Below are positions 1 to 12,192 of a stretch of DNA of 64,000 nt, piece after piece. Both the position numbers and the translations under genes were made by a program. Under the pieces are notes generated by a model. That model searched no databases. It was not told where the DNA came from and saw only the letters and a program-made list of their open reading frames with translations. How positions within the stretch are numbered: position 1 is the first letter of the stretch; every line of letters starts with the position of its first letter. The stretch comes from Campylorhamphus procurvoides (Eukaryota; Chordata; Aves; Passeriformes; Dendrocolaptidae): NCBI GenBank assembly GCA_013396655.1, contig WBMV01006663.1:528844-592843 (forward strand), in the 5' to 3' direction.

Positions 1-689
1 AAGTTCCATCCCTCTAATTATCTTCATGGCCCTTCCATATCAGTGTGTCCAGGGAACTGAGCTCCAAGGAGCTGGATGGCTCAGAAACCTGGTGGGATCT
101 CAGCAGGAGAAGATGCACAACCCCTCAGAGGTAAATAAATAAAGTCTCTGGAACAGCATCCTCCAGCAGGGAATATGCAGGGCTGGCCCTGGAGGGAGGG
201 AGATGGTCTCTCCATCCATCACCACCAGGGATACCTGCAATGGATCCAGGTGGGATTTTTGGCACTAACTAGGTACATTTTTCACCAGGCTAATGAGGAG
301 ATGTGTTAAATCTTAGCAAGGAGACCTAAATAATTCGGTGAGCGAGATTGTGGTGGGTGAGAGGAGTGAAGAGAGTTGGGCTTAGAGCTCTGGGAAAGCC
401 CAGCAGTGACTGGGCCATCACTGGTGGGATCAGAGCCCCATAGCACTTGGCCATGGGGGGCTGGCCCCATGGGTGCTGCTCATCAAGCAGTGACCAGAGG
501 GCCCATCCTGCTGTCCTGGCACTGGTGGCACAGCTGTGCTGAAGGGACAGACCCACAGCACCCTCGGGGTGAGGCAGCCATGTCATGAACCACTTTCAGG
601 GTGGTTTGTCAGCTCAAAATTCCCCACAAGTCTGAGTTTCCCTGCAGGACACTTTCCTTCTGCAAGGATGACCCATCACACCACCACAG
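1..689. other. Intergenic sequence, nothing recognised
   Basis: No coding pattern, repeat or RNA gene that I can support. Confidence 0.6.
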
Positions 690-862
690 GGTGCCCAGAG
701 AAGCTGTGGCTGCCCCATCCTGGAAGTGTCCAAGGCCAGGTTGGACAGGGCTTGGAGCATCCTGGGCTGGTGGAAGGTGTCCCTGTCCATGGCAGGGGGT
801 GGAATTAAATGATCTTCATGGTCTCTTCCATCCCAAACCATCTGTGATTCCATAATTCCATA
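690..862 (+). mobile_element. CR1 LINE 3' fragment
   Basis: Contains the avian CR1 tail: GAAGCTGTGGCTGCCCCATC, CAAGGCCAGGTTGGACAGGG, and an end resembling CCATCTGTGATTCCAT. It is 5'-truncated like most CR1 copies. Confidence 0.9.
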
Positions 863-1289
863 ACTGGATCTGGCCCACAGGGCTGGAGGAAGAGTCTCCT
901 CCCTCTCCAGTTTCCCTCTCTCTAGCTCACAGGACTGGATATCTGCCAGGGAGATGACAATTTGGCACCAAGAGTCTCTCTATGATGTTTCCATCAAGAC
1001 AGGAAACACGAAAAGCTTCGCTGACTTCCCGAGCCTCGCTGGCTTTGCAGCTTGACAGGAATTACAGAAGGAATGTCATTACAGTCTCCCTGCTTCTCAT
1101 CAGCCTAGCACGGAGCCCGCTGGGTGCTGTGCCCACCAAAGCCTTGCTTGTGAAACCCCAAAAGGTGCTGGCAGAGCTGGTAGAAATCTGATTTTATGTT
1201 GTCTTGTCGTAGCCATGGCACTCCTGTGAAGGCAGGGGGAGGCTGGAGGATCCATCATGGAATGCAGCTGCTTTGGGGAGAGATTCCCA

Positions 1290-1520
1290 GGAGATGCTGA
1301 GCTGGGAGGGACCCCCAAGGATCAGCCAGCCCAACCCTCAGCCCTGCCCAGGACCAGCCCCAAGAGTCACCCCCTGTGCCCCAGAGCATCATCCAAACCC
1401 TCCTGCAGCTCTGGCAGCCTTGGGGCCGTGCCCACTGCCCTGGGGAGCCTGGGCAGTGCCCACCACCCTCTGGGGGAAGAAGAACCTTTGGCTGAGATGC
1501 CCCCTGAGCCTGCCCTGCCA
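1290..1520 (-). mobile_element. CR1 LINE fragment
   Basis: Antisense CR1 sequence: GGCAGCCTTGGGGCCGTGCC, then CACTGCCCTGGGGAGCCTGG and an ACCCTCTGGGGGAAGAA segment. It is diverged. Confidence 0.7.
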
Positions 1521-2477
1521 CAGCTCCAGCCATTCCCTCAGGGTAACCCTGCCCTGCCCTCCACCTGCAGTGGGAAACTTCCAGCTCCAGTTGCAGCCAA
1601 GGCTGTGATTTGGGATCATGCAGAATATCTGAGCCCTGAGGGACAACCACCCTCCTGCTGTAGGTCCAGTTGTACAGGACAATTAGACAGGACAATTAGA
1701 CAGGGCTCATCCTCCAGGAACTGCTGGAAGGCTCTTTCCATGCAGGGAATGGGGGTCTGACTCTGTGATATAACCCAGGCCATGGTGAGGACTCACTGGG
1801 GACCTGGGTGAAGGTGGTTTGTGCACAGTTTTGGTTTGGTTTGGACTTTCCTTCAGAGCCCTGGGGAAGCATCTGGATACTCTGGAAGGCCATGGCAGTG
1901 GTTTCAGGCCATGGTCTCCTCTGCCAGAGAAAGGTCTGTGGTGAGCCACAGGTTCACCAGCAAACTCTGAAGTTCCAGAGGACGCTGTGGAATCAAATCT
2001 TAGCTAAAACTCCAGTTTTCTCAGCAACAGGGAGAAGATGGGATGCTCCAAATCCCTCTGGGGAGGCTGATCACACAGAATGGCTACCATGAAGATCTCC
2101 AAACCCCAACAGGCTCTGCGTGGGTGTCCACCTGGAGGACTCCTCACCAGCAGCTGCTCCCATGAGCTCCACTCCCCAGTGCAGCAGCAAACACCACGTC
2201 CCTGATTTGTGCAGGAGTGATGTTTCCAGCTGATCTCACCCCACAGCTCAATGGAGGCTTGGTGGGAAATAATTCCAGGGTGGGAAGTAACTCCATGTTG
2301 ATGGGGAAGGTTCAGAAGAGCTTCCCTTTTTTTGGCCCATTCACTCAGGAAAACCTGATTGGCTTCCCAGTCCTCCCAGTAACCCTTGAACCTGGCAATT
2401 AATTCCCAGTGAGTCTGATAAAGGGGGAAAAGTTTCAAATGTGCTACAGTCCTACAAAATGTGTGGGAAGGGATGGT

Positions 2478-2546
2478 TGGGAGAGGAAAACCAGGGAAGG
2501 GAAGGGAAGGTTTGGGAAGGGAAGGTTTGGGAAGGTTTGGGAAGGN
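2478..2546. repeat. (GGGAAGGTTT)n-type repeat ending in a single N
   Basis: Purine-rich units GGGAAGG and GGTTTGGGAAGG are repeated up to an N at 2546. The N is probably a small unresolved gap in the array. Confidence 0.8.
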
Positions 2547-3047
2547 AGGCAGAGGAAACCCTCCCTCAATTTCTGAGATTGCATGGTGCTAAAATCTATC
2601 AATTAACTAAAGACATTGGAGCTTGCTAAAGTCAGACTAATTAAGACATGCTTCGAGCACTTCCTATTAGTTATTCCTGTGGTTATTAGGTGTGGAGAGG
2701 ATGTATATAAATAGACAGGAGCTCTCTGCTAAAGCAGGAAAAACGGCTGCAGAATTAGGCTCTGATGGGGGGGTGGAAATGAAGTTTGAGGGATGTTGTT
2801 ACTTAGAAAAGGGATTTAATCTAAATATTAGTCTTATGACAGAAGTATCTTGAAACCTCTCAGGCAGGTAGAGCCTTCTTATAGCGGGGACTGAGTGAAT
2901 AACTGTGCCTGTCTGAAATGGAAGGGTTTCCCCAAAAAGACAGACAATTCCAGAGGGTCTCTGAGCCCCTGGAATCTCAGAAACACTCCTGAAATGCTCC
3001 TGTGTCTTCTCAGCAAAAGGGACCTCATCAAACATTTAAATAATGTT

Positions 3048-3208
3048 CGGTTGCCAAGGACTGAACAGCCTGCCCAGAAAAGGGGGCAAATGCCCATCCT
3101 TGGAAAGGTTCAAAAGCTGTGAGGATGTGGCACTTGGGGACATGGGGACACATCAGTGCTAGGTCAATGGTCTAAGAGGGCTTTTCCAACCTTGATTCTT
3201 CTATGATT
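3048..3208 (+). mobile_element. CR1 LINE 3' fragment
   Basis: GATGTGGCACTTGGGGACAT and GGGCTTTTCCAACCTTGATT followed by a TTCTATGATT end. Confidence 0.85.
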
Positions 3209-5007
3209 ATCTCAAATAGCCAATTTTAAATGATGTATTTTGTGACAACGCTGACTTCAGCTCATGGTTCCTGGAGTCTCCTGCCCTGACTTTGCCAGAC
3301 CCAGACATTTCACCCCATCCAAAGGTGGGTTTGGAGACCAGGCCTGGAGGCATCTCAGCCACATCCTCTGGGAGGGAAATGGAGCATTTCTCTGGGTGTC
3401 TTGCAAAGAGGAAGGTCAATTAAGCAGGAGCTAAATTGGGGCTACTGGATTTGGTCTCTGCTATGAACATTGTCCATGTGTTGGACTGAGGTTGGGAGAG
3501 GAAAGCTGGAAAATCATGGAATTTACTCCCTCTGGAAATAGGGTTCATTATCCCACCAGCCTGTCCTGAGGAACTTGGGACCTGCTGGATGACTCCTGGA
3601 CCAGTGGGACAGGGAAAGAAGTCTCAGGGAAAGAATTTCCCCACCAGTTTAGTAAAAATAGGTCATAGAAAATTCCCTGGGAAAAGCTGCCATTTAGATT
3701 TAGCCTTTTTTAGATTCCTGACTATTCATCCAGGAGGAAAAGGCTGTGAAAGTCCCAGCCACAAGGAAATCCTCCTTCCTCTGGTTTGACCAGAAAATTG
3801 ATCCATGAGATCTCCAGGAAAATGGAGACCTTTTCCTGGGCTCCTGCTGTTGGAAAACACAGGGAAAGTGCTCTGAGCTGCCTGGCAAGGCTGGAATTCT
3901 CACTCCAGTGGAGCAGAATGAAGCATCAGACCTGGAGAGGCACCCAGAGATGGAGTTTTCCATGAAAAGGAGATAAATGATGCAGCCAGACCCCTCTGCT
4001 GAGTCCAGTGACACTGGTGGGCTTTTAGGAAGCATCAGGCTCTTTCTGACCCACCACCCAAGGGGTCACTGTCACCAGGGGTTGGGGAGAGTCTCTGTCC
4101 CCTCCCTGTGCCCCTGAGCCCTTCAGGACCCTCCAAGAGCTGCTCTTTAATGAGGCATCTGAACCAGCAAAGGGAAGAGTCCAGCAGGGAAAAGAGCCCT
4201 AAAGTTAAAAAAGGAACTTTCCATGAAGCCTGAAACCAAAGAGAACCCACCCAGGAGTGTCTTCCCACAAGTTACTCTCTTCTCTAACCAACAAAAACCT
4301 CAAGGGATCAACTCCCACGAAATTACCCCGTTCTCTGCCAGCTCAGGGACTCACACCCATCCCCTCCCACCCAGCAGCTCCTCTCTGGGCAGCTCCTTCC
4401 CCCGGCACTGCCCTCTGCCAGCCTTTCAGCCCAGCCTCCCTTCCCAGCTCCTTCTCCAGCTCCTTCTGTGGCTCCAGCAAGGATAAAAAGGCTTCTGGAG
4501 TTGTCCAAAGTGTCCTGGGGCAGGAGGTTCCTGCCAAAGTCAGGCTTTGCTTTTGCTGCTCCTTAGAAATTCCCTCAAATGCAGCAGGAATGAGGAGTTT
4601 GCTCTCTTTTCCTGGAACACCTTTGGGGATCATTCCCTCCTGCTCTCCCAGGAGAGAGGGATAAAACCTCAGTGGGCACCTGACAATGGATCCTTCTGTC
4701 CCCTCCCTGAAAAGCAGTGTGGCAGCTGGGGTTGTGGTTTTCCTCTTCCCCATGTCCCTAACCCACCTGGAAGGGAATTTAGGGAGAGACCCCAGGCCTT
4801 GTTGCTCCAGATTTGGGGGGTCTTTGCCAAAGCACAACAAACAGCTTGGGAAATCCATCTGCCAGCTCCATCCTGCCCCTCAGTGACCACCTCCAGGTGT
4901 CAGGGAGGGGATGAGATGACTCCCTGGGTGCCAAGACACACTGGGACCATTTGCATTTTAGCAAATAAGAATTGCAAGAATTGTAATTAAGAATTATAAG
5001 GTCTTAT
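3209..5007. other. Intergenic sequence, nothing recognised
   Basis: Unique-looking DNA. The short open frames overlap on both strands and lack splice support or known domains. Confidence 0.55.
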
Positions 5008-5415
5008 TCACCGCTGCTCTGGAGCCAGGCTGGGAGAGCTGGGGGGGTTCACCTGGAGAAGAGAAGGCTCCAGGGAGACCTGAGAGCCCCTTGCAGGGCC
5101 TAAAGGGGCTCCAGGAGAGCTGGAGAGGGACTGGGGACAAGGGATGGGGGAACAGGACACAGGGAATGACTTCCCAATGCCAGAGGGCAGGGATAGATTG
5201 GATATTGGGAACAAATTGTTGGCTGTGAGGGTGGGCAGGCCCTGGCACAGGTTGGGCAGAGAAGCTGTGGCTGCCCCTGGATCCCCGGAAGTGTCCAAGG
5301 CCAGGTTGGAGCAGCCTGGACTGGTGGGAGGTGTCCCTGCCCATGGCAGGGGTGGGATGAGATGGGCTCTGAGGTTCCTCCCAACCCAACCCATCCCATC
5401 CCGAGGTTCTGTGCC
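5008..5415 (+). mobile_element. CR1 LINE 3' fragment
   Basis: A longer copy beginning in the GGAGCCAGGCTGGGAGAGCT region and running to the standard 3' tail near GAGGTTCTGTG. It is closely related to 44865-45352 and, in antisense, to 13800-14350. Confidence 0.92.
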
Positions 5416-6064
5416 CCCCGTGCATTCCAGCTGTGCCCTCTCCCAGGAAGGACCCGCTCCTGCCCTGGCACATCCAGGGGGCTCTGGAGAGGAGCTGAGG
5501 AAGGAGCACCATTAACCAGTCTCCCTTCCCTGCTGGATCCCTCTGGGAATGGTTTGATCTGGCAGCCTGGAGCACATTTCCCAGGGGAGAGAATCTTTGT
5601 GTCGGGGACTAATGATAAAGCAAAAGCTCCTGTTATCAGCTGCCCAGCCCGTGCCAGCGGGAGGGATCCTATCTTGGCACATCAAGGCACATTCCATTAT
5701 TAAAGAAGCTGTTTGTTTGGCCTGATCTACAGGAGGAAAAAAAAGAAAAAAGAAAACTAATAGCGGTTTCTTTTGTTCTCCACAAGCAGCAAATCAGTGT
5801 TTGTGCTCTGTCTTCATTACCTGCTCGGTAATTGTCCCTGCTGAGCTCCTGGGGAGGCAGCGAGGGCGATGCCAAAAGCTTCTCCTTCCCCTTTTGCAGC
5901 CCCATCTGCTTTGTCTTCTCCAGGCTGATGGAGGCAGGAACCATCCACTGCTTTGAGAGGGCAGGGGGGTGTCAATTTTAGGGGGATAAACCATAAAAAC
6001 AGTAAAAATCAAGTGGGTTTTTGCCTATTGCCTATTTATTATTGCTCTCATAGGCAATGGAGGG

Positions 6065-6515
6065 ACACATCGAATCCTGGGGGCAGTTTTGGGTCTCTCA
6101 TGACAAGAAGGTCATTGAGGGGCTGGAGGTGTCCAGGAAAGGGGCTGGAGCAGCAGGAGGGGCTGAGGGAGCTGGGGGGGCTCAGCCTGGAGAAAAGGAG
6201 GCTCAGGGGGGACCTTCTGGCTCTGCAAGTCCCTGCCAGGAGGGGGGTCAGGCTCTGCTCCTGGGGAGAGAGGGACCAGCCTCAGACAGGATCAGGTTGG
6301 ACATGAGGAGGAATTTCTCCATGGAAAGGGTGGTCAGGCATTGGAAGGGGCTGCCCAGGGTGGTTTTGGTGCCACCATCCGTGCAAGGGTTCAAAAAAGG
6401 AGCAGAGGTGACACTTCATGACACGCTTTAGTGGCCATGGTGGGACTCCAGAGGTTGGATTGGATGGGTTGGGAGGGCTTTTCCAACCTTGACAATTCCA
6501 TGGTTGTGTGATTCT
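6065..6515 (+). mobile_element. CR1 LINE 3' fragment
   Basis: Includes GGGGGGCTCAGCCTGGAGAA, GGATCAGGTTGGACATGAGG, and the tail AGGGCTTTTCCAACCTTGAC. A different subfamily from the copy at 5008. Confidence 0.93.
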
Positions 6516-6546
6516 ATCCATCTGCTGCTCTCACTGTGTGCTGCAG

Positions 6547-6645
6547 GAGGTGATTTATTGGGAGGCTCATCCTTTGGCTGAGAAGGTGAAGGTTCCCCAG
6601 ACACCTTCTCTCCCTGCCCTTCAGGCCCAGAATGAGGAAGGCAAG
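6547..6645 (+). other. Exon-like segment (99 bp, open frame)
   Basis: Acceptor TGTGCTGCAG and donor CAAG|GTGAGA bound 33 codons (EVIYWEAHPLAEK to AQNEEGK). A second such segment follows 74 bp later in the same phase. The product is not recognised and it abuts a CR1 copy. Confidence 0.15.
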
Positions 6646-6719
6646 GTGAGATCTGAGGTGTTTCAGAGGGGTCTGGGGTCAGGTATTTCATTGCAATGGC
6701 CATTTGCTCCTTCATGCAG

Positions 6720-6797
6720 GACAGGACCCTGCTGGCAGAGGTGTGTGGCAGCAGATTTCCCACACAAATGCTGCAGAAATGTGCAAGGAGGGTCCAG
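6720..6797 (+). other. Exon-like segment (78 bp, open frame)
   Basis: Acceptor TTCATGCAG and donor CCAG|GTGATC bound 26 codons (DRTLLAEVCGSRFP to CARRVQ), in phase with 6547-6645. No family is recognised. The 74-bp intron implied is very short. Confidence 0.15.
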
Positions 6798-7194
6798 GTG
6801 ATCACATCCCATCCCCACCCTGGGCTGCAGCTCCCTGGGCCTCCCAAATTTCCCTGCTCATTTCCACTCGCAGCACAAAACGTTTCAGTGGATTACTCAG
6901 TGCCTCTGGGAGCTCTGGAGGAGGCAGAAAGACTGAAAAATTATTAATTAGGCTATTATTAATTTATCATCGTTACTCACTGCTGACACTCGGCACCAGG
7001 CTCGGCTCCAGCTTGGTGGGATGGAGGTTGCAGGAGGTTCTTCCAGGAGGAGATGATCTTGTCCCAGCCCTGTCCCACACCTGGGGTCAGCAGGGACATG
7101 GCAATGGGGAGGGGGCCGAGGGGCTCTTCAAATGTCTCCATGAAAAATGCCAGCCCAGGATTTCCAGGAATGTTGCATTTCCTACCCGAGCAGT

Positions 7195-7420
7195 TACACG
7201 GAATGCTGAGGGCAGGGTGAGATGGAATATTGGGGAGGAATTCCTGGCTGGGAGGGGGGTGCCTGGAGAAGCTGTGGCTGCCCCATCCCTGGGAGCGTCC
7301 AAGGACAGGTTGGATGGGGCTTGGAGCAACCTGGGGCAATGGAAGGTGTCCCTGGTGGAACTGGATGAGCTTTGAGGTCCCTTCCAACCCAACCCATTCC
7401 ATGGTTCCGTGATCTCATAG
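7195..7420 (+). mobile_element. CR1 LINE 3' fragment
   Basis: GAAGCTGTGGCTGCCCCATC through to TCCCTTCCAACCCAACCCAT and a TTCCGTGATCTCAT end. Confidence 0.92.
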
Positions 7421-7764
7421 GGGAGGTGGCTGCAGGATGGAGAACAATTTAAGGATGTGAGTAGGGTGGTTTTTCAGGGCAGATATCAAGGTGAGACGGG
7501 AAGACTGTGATCCAAAATCTTCTGGGTGGAGCAGGAGAATAAAGAACACACGCTGGCCATGCCATCATCCCTCACCAGGCAGGGTCAGGGCTTTGTGGCC
7601 ACATCCACATGGATCTGTGGTGTTCTCTCCACCTAAACCACCCTCCAGCTGCTCATTCCAGCCATGGACATCTTACAACATCAGGTTTCAGAGACATCCC
7701 CTCCCAGGGGTGACATGGACTCCTCTCCCAGGTAACAGTGACAGCAGAAGAAGAAACAGCCTCA

Positions 7765-8000
7765 AGTTGTGCCAGGGGAGGTTCAGGTTGGATGTTGGAG
7801 GGGAAATCCTTCATGGAAAGAGTTGCCAAGCACTGGAACAAACTCCCCAGGGCACCATCCCTGGAGTGCTCAAAACACATGTGGATGTGGCACTTGGGGA
7901 CGTGGGTCAGTGGTGGCCTTGGCAGTGCTGGGGGAAGGGTTGGACTTGATGATCTCAGAGGGCTTTTCCAACCTCGCTGATTCTGTGGTTCTAAAATCAC
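7765..8000 (+). mobile_element. CR1 LINE 3' fragment
   Basis: GGTTCAGGTTGGATGTTGGA, GATGTGGCACTTGGGGACGT and GATGATCTCAGAGGGCTTTT, ending near TTCTGTGGTTCT. Confidence 0.92.
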
Positions 8001-10824
8001 AGTGCCTGAAACCCAGCTCGATTTCTGAGCTTTTCCCTCCGTTTTTAACTGTTGGATTCATTGCCTTGAGTGTTTCAGATTTAAAGTGTTGGGCTGCAAC
8101 AAAAGGAAATGCCCTGGGGTGCAATAATATGGATTCAGACTGAAACCTGAGCCCAGACTGGGCACAAGACCTTGTGTTTCTGAGCAGGAATTAACTCCTG
8201 ACTGTTCCCTGCCAAGAGGAAACTTCCAGCTCCAGTTCAGGGAGCAGCAGGAGGAATCATTTCCATCCCCAGCAAAATATTGGATTAGAGCGATGGCAAT
8301 CCCTGTCTGTGCCTCAGTTTCCCCAGTGTGTGGCCAAGAAGAAACTGAAGAAGGAGTTCAGCCTAAAAGTCAGAAACCCTTCTATGATTTCAGGATCTTG
8401 CCAGAAAACTCCCAGTCCCTTCCCTCTCCTCCAAAACCTCCTCTAGGGACACTGCAGGTGTCTGGGAGCACCCCTGGGTGCCAGGGTGTCCCTTCCAGCC
8501 CCTCCTGTGACCTCTCCTGTCACAGCCTGCGCTGATGAAAGCCTCGTCATTATCCAATTACCTCCAAATCGCTTTCAACTCACGCCAAATTAAGGTAAAA
8601 TGCAAATAAAGGTGTTAATTCCCAGCTTCCAAAAATAGCCAACAGAGCCAGGGATGTTTGTACAAGACACAGGTGAGGGAATAAAGAAAAAAAAACACAT
8701 TTCACAGAGTCTCAGTCACTGAAATCGGAGCAGCCTCCTCTGTAACCCCTCCTTGGCCACAGACCAGGCACTGGGGAGGATTCCCCCTCTGCTGCTCCTG
8801 CCCCTCACATTTCCCTCTCCTGCTGGCACTGAGATGATGGATGTCCCCAGGGAATGCCACCCAGGAGGGCTCTGAGCTCCATCACCACCCCAGTCTGCAG
8901 GGAAGGGAGGGATCCCGAATTTCCCCACCTGGAGAAAGGGAAAACCACATCATTGCTGGCAAGAAAACATCCTGCCCAGGCTGAGCAACCTCCTGCAGGC
9001 TGCTCAGGGCAAAGGTTTGCAGCTGGATGGAATGTTTGCAGACAGAGACCACCTCTCATTCCATCAATAAGCAGGGAGGTTGTGCTGGGAGATGGGATCC
9101 AGCTGGATGGTGTGGGGTGGTCACTGGCCCAACTAAAGCCTTCTCCAGGTCTTCTCACCCTCTGCAATGCTGGTTTTAAACACAATGCAAATGATTCCTG
9201 TGATGGGTGCCAGGGGCATCACCCAGCAGTTCCTGCTGCCAGCCTGGCCTTGGACACTTCCAGGGATGGGGCAACCTGTGCCAGGCCATGCCCACCCTCC
9301 CAGGGAAGGATTCCTTCCCAGGATCCCGTCCAACCCTACTCTCTTTCCATGTAAAACCTTTCCCCCTTCCTGTAACTCAGTGGTTCAAGTGCAGAGAGAA
9401 ATCCCATGGCCATTTCCAGGGGGAGGAGTGGGGCTGCTCGTGTTTTCCTCTGCAAATCATTGAGAGGGAAGAAATTCGGGCTGAGCTTTATCAGAACCAG
9501 CTGTTCCCCTTCTCCATTTCCAGTGATTTAGTGTTGATGAGAGAGGATTACAAAAAAAATAATGAGAAAGGCAGGATCAGATTGGAAGGTTTGGATTTTA
9601 TCTAAATGGAACCCTGCAATGGATTTAGCCTTTATTATTATTATTATTGTTTTGTTACAGGCAGTAGCACAGGCTCCCTATTATTTTTAATTGGCTTTGT
9701 TCCTCGTTAGATTGAACACCGATTGTCAGGATTCCTCCTTGAATGCAAATCCAGACACCAAATGTCCAGGCTCCAGCAGCCCTGGAGAAATAGGGATTTT
9801 TTTTTTCCCTGAACATTTCTATAGGGGGAAATATTCCATTAGGGAATTAGGGACACAGGGTGAGCTGTCCTGTCCCCCATCCCAGAGATGGATGCAGCCT
9901 CGGGAAAAACAGCTCCTGGTTTCTGGAGGGGAGGAGATCCATCTGAGCAGGGCAAGGACACATTCAAATCCCAAAGGTGTGTTTATAGGCACAGCTGCCA
10001 ATTGTCCTGGAGCAGGTAAATAATGGGAAATGTTTGAGTGCTGCATTAGCTGCTATTAATAACTGCTGCTGCTCAGGAAATGCTGTCACACAGGGCAGGA
10101 ATAGGCTGCTCTTTGCCTCAAATCCAGCACAATGGACCAAAAATATCCCAAGGCAGCGTCCTGGAGCCTCTGGGAGTCCTGTCCTCACACCAGGACAAGG
10201 GGCTGGATCCGGCCATTCTCTGCTGGCATTTGAGAATTATTTGTTTAGAAGGACTTCCTGTCCTTGGAAAGCAGGGGAAGAGTCCAGGACTGACCAAAGG
10301 TGGGAAGAAACACAGGGAGGAGATCTGGGTGAGGAGGGTTTGTTGAACCTCGAGGAGGAGATGGGAGAGACCTCAGAAGAAATGGGAAGAGGTGGAAATG
10401 AGGATGAAGGAGGGGATTGTTTTCAACAATGCAGAGGACCTTGAAATAGGATTTTGTGGGGGACAGGGAGGCAGGAGGTGACATTCCATGTCCATGGAGC
10501 AGCACTTTCCTGCTCCCTGGGATGAGCCAGGACAGGTCAGAGCCTCCAGCAGAGCTGCCTTGGGAGCAGCAATAAAGAGTTAATCAGAGCAGTTGGTTTG
10601 GGGTGTGCAGAAAAGCCCAGGAAGGATTTGGAACCCACTGAGGATCCAGCTGGGGGTGGTTCCATCCCTACCAAAACGCTGCTGGGGTGGAGAGATGTGA
10701 GCTCTGCCAGGTGGGTAAAGGCATGGAGGTGTTTGAGCCTGACCTTGTCCTTCAACACCTGAATGTTTCGGTGGGTTTAAGGCCTTGCCCCACCCAGGCA
10801 GAGCTCCACATCCCTCCCTGCCAC
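8001..10824. other. Intergenic sequence with one CR1 piece
   Basis: Besides the CR1 fragment at 9215-9390 and a short (TTA)n at 9637-9655, nothing is recognised. Confidence 0.55.
9215..9390 (-). mobile_element. CR1 LINE 3' fragment
   Basis: Antisense tail: CAGCCTGGCCTTGGACACTT, CTGTGCCAGGCCATGCCCAC, and TCCTTCCCAGGATCCCGTCC. Confidence 0.85.
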
Positions 10825-11095
10825 CAACAGGACAGGGGGAATGGCTTCCCACTGCCAGACAGCAGGGATGGATGGGATATTGGAAGGGAATTGGTGGCTG
10901 GGAGGGTGGGCAGGCCCTGGCACAGGTTGGGCAGAGAAGCTGTGGCTGTCCCTGGATCCCTGGGAGTGTCCAAGGCCAGGTTGGACAGGGCTTGGAGCAA
11001 CCTGGGCTGGTGGGAGGTGTCCCTGCCCACAGCAGGAGGTGGATCTGGATGAGCTTTAAGGTCCCTTCCAATCCAAATCCTTCCATGATTCCCTT
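10825..11095 (+). mobile_element. CR1 LINE 3' fragment
   Basis: GGTGGGCAGGCCCTGGCACA, GAGAAGCTGTGGCTGTCCCT and the tail CCTTCCATGATTCC. Confidence 0.92.
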
Positions 11096-11959
11096 GACCA
11101 AGCCCCACAGCTCATGCAGGATGTCCCCCCCCATCACCCAACACCCTGCCACTGCACCCAAATATCCTACAGCGTTTGGGCACCCTGGGGAGCCTGTTTG
11201 GGTTCTGGGCACTGCCAGGGCAGTCATACAGGGCATCCTGTGGTGCCAGTGCCCCTGGGATTGGCATCATGCCCTTGCAACCCTGCCCTTGGAAGCAGCA
11301 CATCTCCAGAGCAGGGATGGGGGACACGGAGCCCAACCCAGCTGAACCTGCAAGGGGTTTCTGCAGATGTGCTGTCTTTCCTGCCCCCAAAAATGCCCTC
11401 TCTGCCCACTGGTGCCTGGGTTTTATCCCTGCAGGGAACCCAGCTGGCCCGATGCCCTGCTGAGGGGCACTCAGGAGCCCTGTGCCTGTTTCCAGGCTCG
11501 AGGCACGTCAGAGAGCAGGAGCCACCAGTGGGGGATGCCAGATGGGCTCTCCCTGAGCTGGGAACCAGCCAAGTCCTTACAGCAGGCACATCCTGGGGGC
11601 TGGACAAGGACAGCTGGCACATCTCTGGGCTGGGCACTGGCAGAGGACTCGGCTGAGGGGCTGCCTTAGCCTGGCATGAGGTGCCAGCGTGGATGTGGCA
11701 CACAGAGCCACCCTACAGGGGTCTGCTGTGGTTGTCCTGGCTGTGCCTCACAGAGGTGAACAGTGCCCTGATTGGCATCTCAATAAACATTATCTCCCAG
11801 ATTTTGGAAGGAAATGGCTTTGAAGGAAATCTTTTGACCCTCAGGAAAGAAACAGGCAGGACAAATTGCCTTCTAAAGGCGTTGGAGACTGGGGTGGTGA
11901 ACCATCCCCTGTCCACTGCCCCTGGAGATGAATTCCTGCATTTATGACATCATTTCAAT

Positions 11960-12105
11960 CTCTTAGGATCACTTGGAATTCCAGCCCTGTCCTTTCTGCA
12001 CTCGCTGTCCCTCCTGGCGAGGCATTGTCTGCAAATTTAATAATCATCCATGTTGTGCCATCATTCAACCCTTAATGAAAATATGGAATAAACCTGCCCT
12101 GGGGG
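11960..12105 (-). mobile_element. Possible CR1 internal fragment
   Basis: ATTGTCTGCAAATTTAATAA and a nearby AACCCTTAATGAAAATATGG resemble an antisense internal CR1 stretch common in birds. It is diverged, so the call is tentative. Confidence 0.4.
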
Positions 12106-12132
12106 GAGAGACCCTGCCTGGAATGGCACTCA

Positions 12133-12192
12133 ATCCATCCATCCATCCATCCATCCATCCATCCATCCATCCATCCATCCATCCATCCATCC
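12133..12192. repeat. (ATCC)15 microsatellite
   Basis: Sixty bases of perfect ATCC units. Confidence 0.97.

Larger units (their letters stand above)
863..3047. other. Intergenic sequence with one CR1 piece and a purine repeat
   Basis: Apart from the CR1 fragment at 1290-1520, a small direct repeat (AGGACAATTAGACAGG, twice, about 1676-1706) and the GGGAAGG array with an N at 2546, I see nothing supportable. Confidence 0.55.

Noticed and set aside
10580..11236. 218-codon minus-strand frame and similar frames over CR1 copies
   Set aside because: These are antisense readings of non-coding CR1 3' ends and recur at each CR1 copy.
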